From assembly GCA_965216885.1 (NCBI GenBank), contig OZ244209.1, positions 4,588,001 to 4,652,000 on the forward strand: DNA of 64,000 bases, written 5' to 3'. This stretch comes from CAYNJG01 sp965216885 (lineage in GTDB: Bacteria; Planctomycetota; Planctomycetia; Pirellulales; Pirellulaceae). Shown in pieces: positions 39,176 through 48,132 of the stretch; the first letter of the stretch is position 1; the number at the start of each line of letters is the position of its first letter. A program made the position numbers and the translations under genes. The notes beneath the pieces are model-generated. The model saw nothing but the letters and a program-made list of their open reading frames with translations. It searched no databases and was not told the DNA's origin.

Positions 39176-41167
39176 ATGAAAACCAAAATCTCACTAATCG
39201 TGGTGATGTTGCTCGCGATGACCCAATCATTGCAAGCACAAGACACCGTATTTTCGACGGGATTCGAATACGACGATTTCCCAATCATCTTTGAACCGGC
39301 CGACATGAATGGTGCGGACGACCAGATCGGCGAATGGTCCGGGGATGAATTCCCCGAGGGCATCGGCGACATTCTGGAGTTGCCCGATGCAGTCGGGATC
39401 GTACCGAGCCCCTATGGTGGCGACCTGTTGGTTCTTGACCGACCAAGTGGTGACCTCGACGGGAACGACTTCATCGGTTCGTATTTTGCCGAGTTTACTG
39501 AACCGGTCGAACTGCTTGGTGCCGAGGTTTCCTTCATGGTTGGTACTCGACGTACCGGCGGCAACCAGGAGAAGGACTACGATGTCGTTGGCCGCGGCAG
39601 CAACGGAGAAGAATCGTTCCGTTTGCGAATCGGTACCAACAACAACGGTGGCGAACGCCTCGGCTACGTTGCCGATGGCGGCGACACGGTCGTCTTTGAT
39701 CTGCCAACCGTTGTCGGCAATGACGGTGCGGCGGACATCGATAACACGGGTGGTTTCAATCTCACGGATGGCCCAGGCTTCGGTGCGGAGATCGCCAACG
39801 TGCGACTCCTGCTGGGCCCCGAGGGTTTCACGATCGATTTCTCCTATCCGGAAGAAGGCACCAGCGGCAACGCGAACGCCTACACATCGGGTCTGCTGCC
39901 GTACAACGGAACTGCCGAAGACTTGGCCCAATTGGAGTTCACCTACGAGGCCAGTACCTCGACCGGACGAAACTCGGGTTACATCCTCGACGAGATTTCC
40001 GTCAGCGGCTTTGAGGAAGTCCTTCAGGGCGACTTCAATTTCGATGGCGGCATCAACGACGAAGACTACCAGATTCTTCGCGACAACTTCCTGACGGGTA
40101 CGACCTACGAAGAAGGTGATTTCAACTTCGACGGTCGCGTCAACATCCATGACTTCGCCGGCCTTAAAGAAGCCGTTGCTCCTGCAGGCTTCGAAAGTGT
40201 TCCCGAGCCCAGCGGCAACATGCTTGTTCTGGCACTGTTCGGCGCGATGGCCACGCTCCTTCGTCGCTCGCGAAAGGGCGTGAAGATGGCAGCTGTCTGT
40301 GCGGTCGCCGTTTCGGCCACTTCGCTGTCAGCCGCTGATTTTGACGGCCGTTACGTTCGCGTTACGGGCGATCAGATCAACAACACCGCAGAAGCACTCG
40401 GTATCCTCCGGGGAACCGCGGCACCACGAACGATCGTTGAAGACGTACGTGGTCCGGTCGCCAAGATTGACCTTGGTGGCGGCGGCGGTTCCTTTGACGA
40501 AACCGTGCCGTATCTCAATGGCACGGCCGACACGTCCAAGGATGACTTTCTGCAGCAGATGACCGGGCTGATCACCATTCCCGCTGGAGAATGGTCGATT
40601 GGGTTTGGTAGCGACGACGGCGGAACCGTCATTATCCCCGGCGTTGAATTCACGGAACGCTACAACGCGACTACCGGTACGGACGACCACGAAGTTCGCT
40701 TCAACGGAACGCGTGGTCACGGTTGGACGATGGGCGAGTTCACGCTGGACGAGCCGCTCACAACGCAGATCGAAGCCGTTTTCTTCGAGCGAGGCGGTGG
40801 CGACAGTTTCGAAGTTGCGATTCTCGATGGCCTGGTGGGATCCAACGACCCCAGCGGATTTGAGATTCTTGGCGATGACGTCCTTGGCTGGGAAGTTCTT
40901 GACTACCTCCCGGGAGACTTTGATCTCAACGGAGAAGTTGAATTCCCCGACTTCCTGACGCTGGCCAACAACTTCGGCACGGGCTCGCTGTTCTCCGAGG
41001 GTGACCTCAACTTCAGCGGTCGCGTCGACCTCTATGACTTTGTTGAGTTCCGCGAGATCTTCCTCAGCCAGGCAGCACCGGCTGCGGCTGTTCCAGAACC
41101 ATCCTCGTTCGCATTGCTGCAACTTGCCGCACTTGCGGGCCTGATGTTACTGCGACGTTCGCGTTAA
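39176..41167 (+). CDS. Fused double dockerin/PEP-CTERM protein
   Basis: The ATG at 39176 starts a signal peptide (KTKISLIVVMLLAMTQSLQA); an in-frame GTG at 39167 is the alternative. The first half (to about residue 365) has a jelly-roll-like domain, a dockerin pair (DFNFDGGINDEDY, DFNFDGRVNIHDF) and a complete PEP-CTERM signal (VPEPSGN, hydrophobic, RRSRK) at about 342-368. The frame then continues through a second signal-peptide-like segment (MAAVCAVAVSATSLSA, residues 371-386), a second beta-rich domain, a second dockerin pair (DFDLNGEVEFPDF, DLNFSGRVDLYDF) and a second PEP-CTERM signal at the end (VPEPSSF to RRSR). An internal ATG at 40286 has GAAAGGG 7 nt upstream and could start the second half separately. 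A strong terminator follows the gene. Confidence 0.88.
   Translation: MKTKISLIVVMLLAMTQSLQAQDTVFSTGFEYDDFPIIFEPADMNGADDQIGEWSGDEFPEGIGDILELPDAVGIVPSPYGGDLLVLDRPSGDLDGNDFIGSYFAEFTEPVELLGAEVSFMVGTRRTGGNQEKDYDVVGRGSNGEESFRLRIGTNNNGGERLGYVADGGDTVVFDLPTVVGNDGAADIDNTGGFNLTDGPGFGAEIANVRLLLGPEGFTIDFSYPEEGTSGNANAYTSGLLPYNGTAEDLAQLEFTYEASTSTGRNSGYILDEISVSGFEEVLQGDFNFDGGINDEDYQILRDNFLTGTTYEEGDFNFDGRVNIHDFAGLKEAVAPAGFESVPEPSGNMLVLALFGAMATLLRRSRKGVKMAAVCAVAVSATSLSAADFDGRYVRVTGDQINNTAEALGILRGTAAPRTIVEDVRGPVAKIDLGGGGGSFDETVPYLNGTADTSKDDFLQQMTGLITIPAGEWSIGFGSDDGGTVIIPGVEFTERYNATTGTDDHEVRFNGTRGHGWTMGEFTLDEPLTTQIEAVFFERGGGDSFEVAILDGLVGSNDPSGFEILGDDVLGWEVLDYLPGDFDLNGEVEFPDFLTLANNFGTGSLFSEGDLNFSGRVDLYDFVEFREIFLSQAAPAAAVPEPSSFALLQLAALAGLMLLRRSR
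40286..41167 (+). CDS. Possible internally initiated second half of the fused protein
   Basis: ATG 40286 is in frame with the long gene, is preceded by GAAAGGG at 40272-40278, and opens a signal-peptide-like segment ending SLSA. If used, it would give a stand-alone 293-aa secreted dockerin/PEP-CTERM protein. This is an alternative reading of the same DNA, not an extra locus. Confidence 0.35.
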   Translation: MAAVCAVAVSATSLSAADFDGRYVRVTGDQINNTAEALGILRGTAAPRTIVEDVRGPVAKIDLGGGGGSFDETVPYLNGTADTSKDDFLQQMTGLITIPAGEWSIGFGSDDGGTVIIPGVEFTERYNATTGTDDHEVRFNGTRGHGWTMGEFTLDEPLTTQIEAVFFERGGGDSFEVAILDGLVGSNDPSGFEILGDDVLGWEVLDYLPGDFDLNGEVEFPDFLTLANNFGTGSLFSEGDLNFSGRVDLYDFVEFREIFLSQAAPAAAVPEPSSFALLQLAALAGLMLLRRSR

Positions 41168-41193
41168 CGCGGAACGGACCGATACGATTTTGC

Positions 41194-41225
41194 AAAGAGG
41201 CCACCGAATACCGGTGGCCTCTTTT
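41194..41225 (+). terminator. Rho-independent terminator of PEP-CTERM operon
   Basis: AAAGAGGCCACCG pairs perfectly with CGGTGGCCTCTTT over a 5-nt loop and runs into TTTT. It lies between the convergent operon and the ankyrin gene and could serve both strands (AAAA on the left). Confidence 0.9.
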
Positions 41226-41261
41226 CGTTTCCGATTTCATACATGGCCGCACAGCGAAGGC

Positions 41262-42398
41262 TCACTTGCCGCGTTCCAACAACGCGACGACAGCGTCTCG
41301 CCCCTTTCGTTTCGCTATTGCCACCGGATTCGTCTCGTCGGGATCGTCACGACCAAGGTCGGCACCCTGCTCGATCAAAAACCGCACGTACTCCACGGGG
41401 CCTCCACTCGCCGCAACCGCCAGTGGCGTCTTACTGGATTCCGGACAGCGGTAGTTCACATCAAATCCGTACCGCAGAAAGAGCTGCGCAAGCTCAATCA
41501 AATCCGCAGCCGTTGGTAGCTGTTGGCACTTAAAGCCGTAGGTTCGGCTTTGCAGAAAGTTATCCGCCAACCAGTGCAAAGGGACCTTTTTAGAATGGTC
41601 GAGTTCCGCGCGGTCTTTCAGGAATCTCAACTGATTCTCCATCAGCCGATAGTATTCCCGATGGCAACCGTCACGATTGTGGCTGCCTATTGCACGACAA
41701 ATCGAACTCCGCGCGACATCGGCATCGTAAAGTTCCGGTTGCATCTCACGACAGAGTTCGAGAATCTCCGGATATCCCAGCCAACTCGCTGCGTCGACGA
41801 TCTTCCGGAACACCGTGCCCGGCGGAGAGTCGTATCGCTGCGCCGGATCCATCGGCCGATTCACCAACAAATCACGCAACAGCCCGTGATTCTCCTGCCG
41901 CACAACCGACGACAGCGTCGGCTTGCCACCGAGCCGTAGCGCACGAGCAAACAGCTTCACGACTTCTGGCGAGTCAGCGCCGGGCTCCTGAATGCCCGCA
42001 GGTCCAAGATGGTCCTCGAAACCAATCCGGACCAAATCAGGAGATCCGCCTGCCTCCATCGCTGCAAAGTAGAGTTCGTCGATGGTCGGTGTACAGGCAT
42101 CCGGCGTCGAATCGACGGCTGCTCCGTGATCGTACAGCAGGTTGGCGATGTCGTAGTGCTTCCGGACGACGGCCTCGTGAATCGCCCCGCCCGTACTTCG
42201 CTGCGGAGGCATATCCACATCCGCGCCGTAATCCAGCAACAACCTCGCCAGCGCGAGATTGCCTTCGACCGCCGCATCATAAAGCGGATGGTACTCCCCG
42301 GAACTCGCAATCGTCGGCTCCCGATCAAGCAACGATTTCGCACTATCCAGGTCGTTCGATTTGACCGCCTCCCGAAACTCAGCCAGAAGTGGTTCCAT
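41262..42398 (-). CDS. Ankyrin-repeat protein
   Basis: I chose ATG 42398 because GGAGGA lies just upstream of it; a GTG at 42419 would add seven residues. Three ankyrin repeats are visible at residues about 8-105 (LYDAAVEGNLALARLLLDYGAD, AIHEAVVRKHYDIANLLYDHGA) and two to three at about 290-378 (PLAVAASGGPVEYVRFLIEQGAD, PVAIAKRKGRDAVVALLE). The middle of about 180 residues has no motif I recognise. No signal peptide, so probably cytoplasmic, with a protein-binding role. Partner unknown. Confidence 0.85.
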   Translation of the reverse strand: MEPLLAEFREAVKSNDLDSAKSLLDREPTIASSGEYHPLYDAAVEGNLALARLLLDYGADVDMPPQRSTGGAIHEAVVRKHYDIANLLYDHGAAVDSTPDACTPTIDELYFAAMEAGGSPDLVRIGFEDHLGPAGIQEPGADSPEVVKLFARALRLGGKPTLSSVVRQENHGLLRDLLVNRPMDPAQRYDSPPGTVFRKIVDAASWLGYPEILELCREMQPELYDADVARSSICRAIGSHNRDGCHREYYRLMENQLRFLKDRAELDHSKKVPLHWLADNFLQSRTYGFKCQQLPTAADLIELAQLFLRYGFDVNYRCPESSKTPLAVAASGGPVEYVRFLIEQGADLGRDDPDETNPVAIAKRKGRDAVVALLERGK

Positions 42399-42624
42399 CC
42401 GTTCCTCCAGCAAGTTCACTTCTTAATGCGTAAATCGTCGACACACTTCTTCGCAAACTGGCGTGCGGAAGCTGTATTCGTCGCGACTGTAGCTTCGGGC
42501 GTTGGTTGGCCGACACTCGCGCGAGCCCTTACACCCGCTGGACAAGCTGTACGGCATTCTAATCCCGCGGGCCTGCTAACGGTACGTCCAATTGCACGTG
42601 TCTGCGCACGTAGCGGCCGAAATA

Positions 42625-43389
42625 TTAGCCCTCATGTGTTTCGGTCCGGCTGACAGCCCGAGTTCGACGGTGAACCATAAACGCTGTCATTCCAGCGACG
42701 ATTAGCGGAAGACTTGTAGGAAGCGGTGTGGCGTGGGTCACCGGTGAGACCGAAGAGGCGGCCGTTGAAAACCCATCGAAGTTGTCGAAAGCAAAACCAC
42801 GGATGTTGCCCTGCCCGATCGATTCAATTTCGATGCGATCGATCGTCTTGCCCGTTTTCGGATCGATATCGACAGAAAACCGCCAGGGCTCACCGTCAAG
42901 GCCTCCACGTGGACTTTCAAGTGTTGTCAGTGTGTTTCCATTGGAATCATATGCGACGACCTGATACTGTTCGGGACCGTCAATGTCCCAAATCTCACCG
43001 CTGGCAGCCGTCGAGAGGCTGGAGTAATCGATGCTGAGTTTGAAGTACTTGGCGTTCTTGTAGGCGAAGTCATTCGTCCCGGCCTTGAGAAAATAGTTTC
43101 CAAGCTCACCGCTCAATGCAGTATCCTTCGTCGACGTGTGCCGACTCTGAAAAACGTCCGTACCGTCCATTCCGATTGATTCGAAAGCGAATGGAACCTC
43201 CGTCGCTTTCTTTTCCGATGAGCCAGCGATCACCGAAATGGAAAACCCCTTGGAAGCAAAGTAGTCCGGAGAAATCAACGCGTCGTCGCCCCCAAAAGAC
43301 GCGGCATCCTCAAAATCGAGGCCGCCCCCATGACAGTAGTTAAAAGACAACAGAAGGACGATGAGAGCCGAAGGCCGGAATTGTCGCAT
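42625..43389 (-). CDS. Secreted protein with PEP-CTERM-like tail
   Basis: AAAGGAA precedes the ATG. There is an N-terminal signal peptide (to about residue 21). The mature domain of about 200 aa (FEDAASFGGDDALI, GYFAS-type KGFSIS, IDRIEIESIGQG, AFDNFDGF) resembles the beta-sandwich domains common in PEP-CTERM proteins. The C-terminus has PLPTSLPLIVAGM followed by HRRTRA, a PLP variant of the PEP-CTERM sorting signal. 254 aa; ligand unknown. Confidence 0.82.
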   Translation of the reverse strand: MRQFRPSALIVLLLSFNYCHGGGLDFEDAASFGGDDALISPDYFASKGFSISVIAGSSEKKATEVPFAFESIGMDGTDVFQSRHTSTKDTALSGELGNYFLKAGTNDFAYKNAKYFKLSIDYSSLSTAASGEIWDIDGPEQYQVVAYDSNGNTLTTLESPRGGLDGEPWRFSVDIDPKTGKTIDRIEIESIGQGNIRGFAFDNFDGFSTAASSVSPVTHATPLPTSLPLIVAGMTAFMVHRRTRAVSRTETHEG

Positions 43390-43739
43390 GCGATTCCTTT
43401 GATTTGGAAGTCTTACTACCCCTCAGGAGTGACGCTGGCCGTTGGAACCAGCACCCCTCCCCCCTCTTAAGAATACTCCGCAAACCACTCCGCTGGGGCG
43501 TCGCAGGCCAACACTTTCATCGCGGGTTCTCCTCGAACGACTCGTCGAGAAAAAACTGCAACGTCGGCTTGCGTTTTCGCCACACTCACCTGGCGGAGGA
43601 GCAGTGAAGCGACCTGATGATGTAAGTAAGAACCACTGTCGAAGAGATCAGCGAGTCCAAACCGCCACGGAGTGGCAACGTGTGCATGCCGGAGTACGTC
43701 CGACAAGTTGCTCAAAACGTCCAGGTACACAGTTTGGCG

Positions 43740-43860
43740 CAGGCTTCTATCGCCACTCCAACCATGACAACCGACTGTGTGACGTTGAACGCTTTGAAAG
43801 AGGCAACCGTATCGTTCATCTCGTCGAGGATTTGAATGAGCTCAAACAAGACATCCAGCC
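43740..43860 (-). pseudogene. Decayed fragment of a sulfatase HEAT-like tail
   Basis: On the minus strand the stretch reads ELIQILDEMNDTVASF then FNVTQ, closely matching the C-terminal tail of the neighbouring sulfatase (LLEILNETTDPVVSLETLNVTQ, encoded near 44270-44345). No start, stop or sulfatase domain belongs to it. It looks like the remnant of a duplicated sulfatase. Confidence 0.6.
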
Positions 43861-43959
43861 TCCGTGCCACCAAGCGATTCATTGGGCTTCGGCGGCGAGG
43901 AGAACCGAATTCATTGGATCGCCCAACCAGCAGTTAGGTTGCTCTCATCCCTGGCCACC

Positions 43960-44073
43960 GATGTCACAGCCGAAAGCACGGGACTCGCTGGCGACGCGGA
44001 CAACAACGGCATCGTCGAGTTCCCGGAATTCCTCGCATTCGCGGCCAACTTTGGTGCTCGGCGACCGATGTGA
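43960..44073 (+). pseudogene. Orphan dockerin fragment
   Basis: The plus strand encodes LAGDADNNGIVEFPEF then LAFAANFG, the second half of a dockerin-type calcium repeat as in the PEP-CTERM proteins, but with no export signal, no upstream domain and no PEP-CTERM tail before the stop. It lies in a 774-base stretch (43390-44163) without intact genes. I read it as the remains of a deleted secreted-protein gene. Confidence 0.55.
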
Positions 44074-44163
44074 TTGCCGCCCGACGCTGCGAATAGCTTG
44101 CTTCAGCCGGGGAGCGCATGAGCATTGATGCTACAGCGCACCCGGCAAGCCAGCCGCGTCAAA

Positions 44164-46050
44164 TCAACGCAGGTTTGGATCGTCCTGATCTTTCGCCATG
44201 CGTTTGCTGTAACCGCCCACGCTGCACGCTTTGGCCCAAACTTCCTTCGGCACATCCTTCATCACGCCCAATGCCTGAGTAACGTTGAGCGTTTCGAGGG
44301 AGACTACCGGATCGGTTGTCTCGTTGAGAATTTCGAGAAGACCACCGAAACCATTCTCCTTGTCACCGACCACGTATAAAGCCTCCGCGGCGGCAACGCG
44401 AACGGAAGGCGACGGATCTTCCAAAAGTTTCTTCAGTTGACTTCCCGCGGATGCGGCAGACGCACCATGGATCGTGCACCCCGTGGCGCCCCAGTACCGA
44501 ATTACCGGATGACTGTGCTGCATGGCTGCGTTCATCTTCTTCATGACTCCCCTGCCCCCTTCACCTGCCGCCAACGCCGTTTGCAGCACTTCCTCATAGG
44601 GGAATTCTTCGCTGTGTACGTAATCGTAGACCGTGCTGTCCTTGGAGATGCCTTCATACATGGACTCGGGCACAATCCCCGTGTCGCCGATTTCGCGCAT
44701 CTTGTCCAGCGTCGCATTTCGCATCCGGGCGAGACGTTCTTTGTGCGTTGGATCATCGGCCAGATTATTCAACTCCCATGGATCCTCCGCCGTGTGATAC
44801 AGCTCCTCGACCGGTTGCGGTGTCGACCAGTACGCCGACTGAACCTTGTTGAGTTCCCCGGCTTGCTTCAGCTTGTACAGCGACTGCCAACCGGCCTGGC
44901 CATGAGGGTATCCGGCGCGGATGCCACGATGTCGGTGCGGGTGAAAATTACGGACGTAGCGATACTCTCCGTCCGTGACTCCACGGACGAAACGCAACAT
45001 GCGGGAATCGAAACGCTGCCCGTACAGAAAGGCAAAGGGCTCGTTCTCCTCGGCAGCCTTTCCAGCAAACGCGCGACCCTGGAATTGCTCCGGGATGTCG
45101 ACTCCGGCAAGGCTGAAGACGGTCGGCGGAAGATCAATGAAAGCGACCGGACGATCGTTCACGGTGCCGGAGTTAGCCGGTGCAAGATGCTGCCACTTCT
45201 TTGGGAAACTGACGATCAGCGGCACGTGCGTCCCCGTGTCGTTGATGTAGCGTTTCGCTCGTGGAAGGATGCCGCCATGATCCGCATAGTAAAAGACGAT
45301 CGTATTGTCGCGAACGCCCGCATCATCCAGCTCCTTCAGCCATTCACCAATCTGACGATCCATGGCAGTCATGATATCCATATAAGTCACCCAATCCTGG
45401 CGAATCTCCGACGTGTCAGGATAGTGCGGCGGGAGCTGGACGGAGTCTGGATCGCGGCTGGGTGTCTTGGGGATCATGCCCTGCCTGCGCGCACCGTCGA
45501 TTTTCCTTTTGAACAGGCTGCTCTCATGGCTGATGCCCGAGTTGAAGATGGCGAAGAAAGGCTGTCCCTTGGCGCGGTTCTTCCAATGTGCCCTTGGACT
45601 ACTCGCATCCCAGTGGCTCTTGTCATCGGTCTTGAAGTTGTAGTCAGTCTTCGAGCGGTTGACGCAGTAGTACCCGGCCTCGCGCAGGAACGACGGGTAG
45701 GTGCGAAAACTTTCCGGGACCGGGTAGCGACTACGCATATTGTGCGTCCCCGTACCGCATGCGTAACGTCCAAGGATCAAGGTATTACGAGCCACCGCGC
45801 AAACGGCTGCATTCGAGTAGGCGTACCGATAACGAACACCCTCGGCCGCGAGTTGGTCGATATTGGGAGTGGTTGCGTCCTTGTTTCCGTAGCAGCCGAC
45901 CCAGTGGTGGCTATTGTCCTCGCTGGTGACCCACAAAATATTGGGGCGGCTTTGTTCCACCGATTCGCCGTTCGCAAATGCCGCCATGCCGCTCAGGAAC
46001 AGGACGCTCGCATAGAGCCAAACTGCCTGGATGAACTGTTTCTTCTGCAT
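44164..46050 (-). CDS. Sulfatase (heparan N-sulfatase-like) with HEAT-like C-terminus
   Basis: ATG 46050 opens a signal peptide (MQKKQF to FANG); a longer frame starts at 46083. The alkaline-phosphatase-superfamily sulfatase domain begins RPNILWVTSEDNSHHWVGCYG, with the metal-binding D/N cluster. The formylglycine site is C84-A-V-A-R, with Val where the canonical motif has Pro. Further marks are NRSKTDYNF, FFAIFNSGISHESS, and the metal site YYADHGG. After about residue 490 come HEAT-like repeats (PVIRYWGATGCTIHG, PSVRVAAAEALYVVGD). 628 aa, longer than the usual 450-550 because of this tail. Probably periplasmic or exported hydrolysis of sulfate from polysaccharide. Divergent from the next sulfatase, sharing a 211-base promoter region. 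Confidence 0.9.
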   Translation of the reverse strand: MQKKQFIQAVWLYASVLFLSGMAAFANGESVEQSRPNILWVTSEDNSHHWVGCYGNKDATTPNIDQLAAEGVRYRYAYSNAAVCAVARNTLILGRYACGTGTHNMRSRYPVPESFRTYPSFLREAGYYCVNRSKTDYNFKTDDKSHWDASSPRAHWKNRAKGQPFFAIFNSGISHESSLFKRKIDGARRQGMIPKTPSRDPDSVQLPPHYPDTSEIRQDWVTYMDIMTAMDRQIGEWLKELDDAGVRDNTIVFYYADHGGILPRAKRYINDTGTHVPLIVSFPKKWQHLAPANSGTVNDRPVAFIDLPPTVFSLAGVDIPEQFQGRAFAGKAAEENEPFAFLYGQRFDSRMLRFVRGVTDGEYRYVRNFHPHRHRGIRAGYPHGQAGWQSLYKLKQAGELNKVQSAYWSTPQPVEELYHTAEDPWELNNLADDPTHKERLARMRNATLDKMREIGDTGIVPESMYEGISKDSTVYDYVHSEEFPYEEVLQTALAAGEGGRGVMKKMNAAMQHSHPVIRYWGATGCTIHGASAASAGSQLKKLLEDPSPSVRVAAAEALYVVGDKENGFGGLLEILNETTDPVVSLETLNVTQALGVMKDVPKEVWAKACSVGGYSKRMAKDQDDPNLR

Positions 46051-46261
46051 GTTGATTCTCGTTCGATATCGGTGATTGGCCAATCCGCACTTGTAGCGCG
46101 CGATTCAGCCGTCAGCTATTGGAGTCGGATGGGTTTGGAAACGACCTGAATTGCGGGCGACGCGTTCGCAAAGTGTCGATCGCGAAGCTAAGATCAGCAC
46201 ACCAGGATCAGGAATCGTTCCCGCAACAAAACCAATTCTACCGAGATATGGCTCGCAGATC

Positions 46262-47887
46262 ATGCACGTACTTCGTTATCTCATCTTGTCGGTGTTTCTG
46301 CTTGCTACCCTGCCGGCGATCGCAGCGGAACGGCCCAACATCGTTCTTATCATGGCGGACGACCTGGGCTTTTCTGACCTGGGTTGCTACGGGTCGGAGA
46401 TCGAGACGCCACACCTGGATGAGCTCGCGGCGGACGGACTACGCTTTACGCAGTTTTACAATACTGCCAAGTGCCATTCCTCACGCGTCTCGTTGCTAAC
46501 GGGGCTGTACTGCGACCAGGCCGGCGGAGCCTCGCTGTCTCGTGGAGCCACCATTGGAGAGGTTCTTTCCAGGTCGGGTTACTTCACGTCGATGGTTGGA
46601 AAATGGCATCTGAAGAAGCAACCCACGGACTTCGGCTTCGATCGGTATTGGGGCCACCTCTCGGGAGCGACCAACTTCTTCACCGGCGACAACACGTTCC
46701 GCCTGAACGGCAACGAGTGGAAAGTTCCGCCCACGCACAAGGGACGGCCCTTCTATACCACAAACGTGATCACCGACTTCGCGCTCGATTTTCTCGACGA
46801 AGCCACGCAACAAGACTCGCAACAAGACTTGCAACAAGACTCGCAACAAGCCACGCAACAAGCCACGCAACAAGACGCCCCTTTCCTGCTCTACTGCGCC
46901 TTTAATGCGCCGCACTATCCGTTGCAGGCTCCCGAAGATGCCGTACGCAAATACGACGGTCGATACGACCGCGGCTGGGACGAGATGCGTATCGACCGCC
47001 ACCAACGCCAATTGAAATCGGGCCTGATGCCGGCGAAGTGGAAACTGAGCCCTCGCCCGGACCATATTCCCGCCTGGGACAGCTTGAGCGACACGGAGCG
47101 TCAATGGGAGGCCGACCGCATGGAGGTCTTCGCGGCCATGGTAGATGTGCTGGACGAGAACGTCGGCCGCATCATCACGGCATTGAAGGACAAGGGCATC
47201 TTCGATAACACGCTCATCCTTTTCTGCTCGGACAATGGTGCGTGTCCCTTCGAACGGACACGCGGACGTTACCTGAAACCATGGGACCCAAAATCCTACT
47301 GGACGTACGACGCCAGTTGGGCGCACGTCGGCAACACACCATTCCGACTTTACAAACAGAACCAGCATGAAGGCGGCATTTCTTCACCGCTCATTGCCCA
47401 CTGGCCGGCTGGCCTGAAAACCAAACCAGGCGAGATCACTCGTCAGCCGGCGCACCTGATTGACTTTATGGCGACCTTCCTCGAGTTGTCCGGTGCAGAT
47501 TATCCGTCACAGGTCGGCGATCGAAAAATTGATCCGCTGCAAGGCAAATCACTCTTGCCGATTTTCGCCGGACAAGAGCGGCAGCCTCATGAGAACCTGT
47601 ACTTTCACTTTGGAACCGATCGCGCGTTGCGAGACGGCCCGTGGAAGCTGGCCTCGGCCAAGCTGGGAAAGTGGGAGCTGTACAACGTTGATCATGACCG
47701 CACGGAACTCAACGACCTATCCGAACAAGAGCCACAACGCGTCGACCGGATGGCGGCCGAATGGTTCCGCATCGCAAAAGACGTCGAACGCCTGAAGGGC
47801 CGGTCGCTGCAACCCGTTGGCAAGCGTCGCAAATCGATCAACTTCCGCCGTGACACCAGTTCAGGTTCAGCTCAGCGCAGCAAGTAG
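46262..47887 (+). CDS. Arylsulfatase with CHSSR active site
   Basis: I chose ATG 46262, which starts a signal peptide (MHVLRYL to AIAAE); an upstream in-frame start at 46151 lacks export features. The domain begins RPNIVLIMADDLGFSDLGCYG with metal ligands DD. The active-site motif is C71-H-S-S-R followed by VSLLTG; the residue two after Cys is Ser rather than Pro. GKWHL and the CSDNGACPFE metal site are present. The C-terminal sulfatase subdomain (DGPWKLASAK, WELYNVDHDRTEL) is complete. 541 aa. A low-complexity QQD/QQA insert interrupts it at about residues 181-206. Probable exported desulfation enzyme. Confidence 0.92.
   Translation: MHVLRYLILSVFLLATLPAIAAERPNIVLIMADDLGFSDLGCYGSEIETPHLDELAADGLRFTQFYNTAKCHSSRVSLLTGLYCDQAGGASLSRGATIGEVLSRSGYFTSMVGKWHLKKQPTDFGFDRYWGHLSGATNFFTGDNTFRLNGNEWKVPPTHKGRPFYTTNVITDFALDFLDEATQQDSQQDLQQDSQQATQQATQQDAPFLLYCAFNAPHYPLQAPEDAVRKYDGRYDRGWDEMRIDRHQRQLKSGLMPAKWKLSPRPDHIPAWDSLSDTERQWEADRMEVFAAMVDVLDENVGRIITALKDKGIFDNTLILFCSDNGACPFERTRGRYLKPWDPKSYWTYDASWAHVGNTPFRLYKQNQHEGGISSPLIAHWPAGLKTKPGEITRQPAHLIDFMATFLELSGADYPSQVGDRKIDPLQGKSLLPIFAGQERQPHENLYFHFGTDRALRDGPWKLASAKLGKWELYNVDHDRTELNDLSEQEPQRVDRMAAEWFRIAKDVERLKGRSLQPVGKRRKSINFRRDTSSGSAQRSK
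46803..46878 (+). repeat. 12-bp minisatellite inside a sulfatase gene
   Basis: Six tandem 12-bp units built on CAACAAGACTCG or CAACAAGCCACG encode QQDS, QQDL, QQDS, QQAT, QQAT, QQDA between the strand FALDFLDE and the strand PFLLYCAFNAPHYP. A multiple of three keeps the frame. Related sulfatases usually have only a short loop here. Confidence 0.9.
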
Positions 47888-48132
47888 AGGCAAGGCGACT
47901 TGAACCGCCGCGACCGCGATGGGCGATCGCCGACAGCAATCCGGTGCTTGGCGTAATCTCATTTCGCTCAGCGTTAACGTGCCTTCCCGGCTCGCCGTAT
48001 CGACAGGCAGGCGATGCGTGACCGGGCAGTACGCGTTCATCGAAACGTGTTTTTTGCAATCTGTCACAGTCCAACCGATATGCTGATGGAGCCCTCCAGC
48101 CTGGAACAACACAGCACGAACGGAGATAGCGG

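Noticed and set aside
43442..44128. 228-codon plus-strand frame in the degenerate region
   Set aside because: It is arginine- and serine-rich with no motif and overlaps better-supported remnants in other frames.
44437..46149. 570-codon plus-strand frame opposite the HEAT-tailed sulfatase
   Set aside because: The minus strand encodes a complete sulfatase with signal peptide and active site; the plus frame has no recognisable domain.
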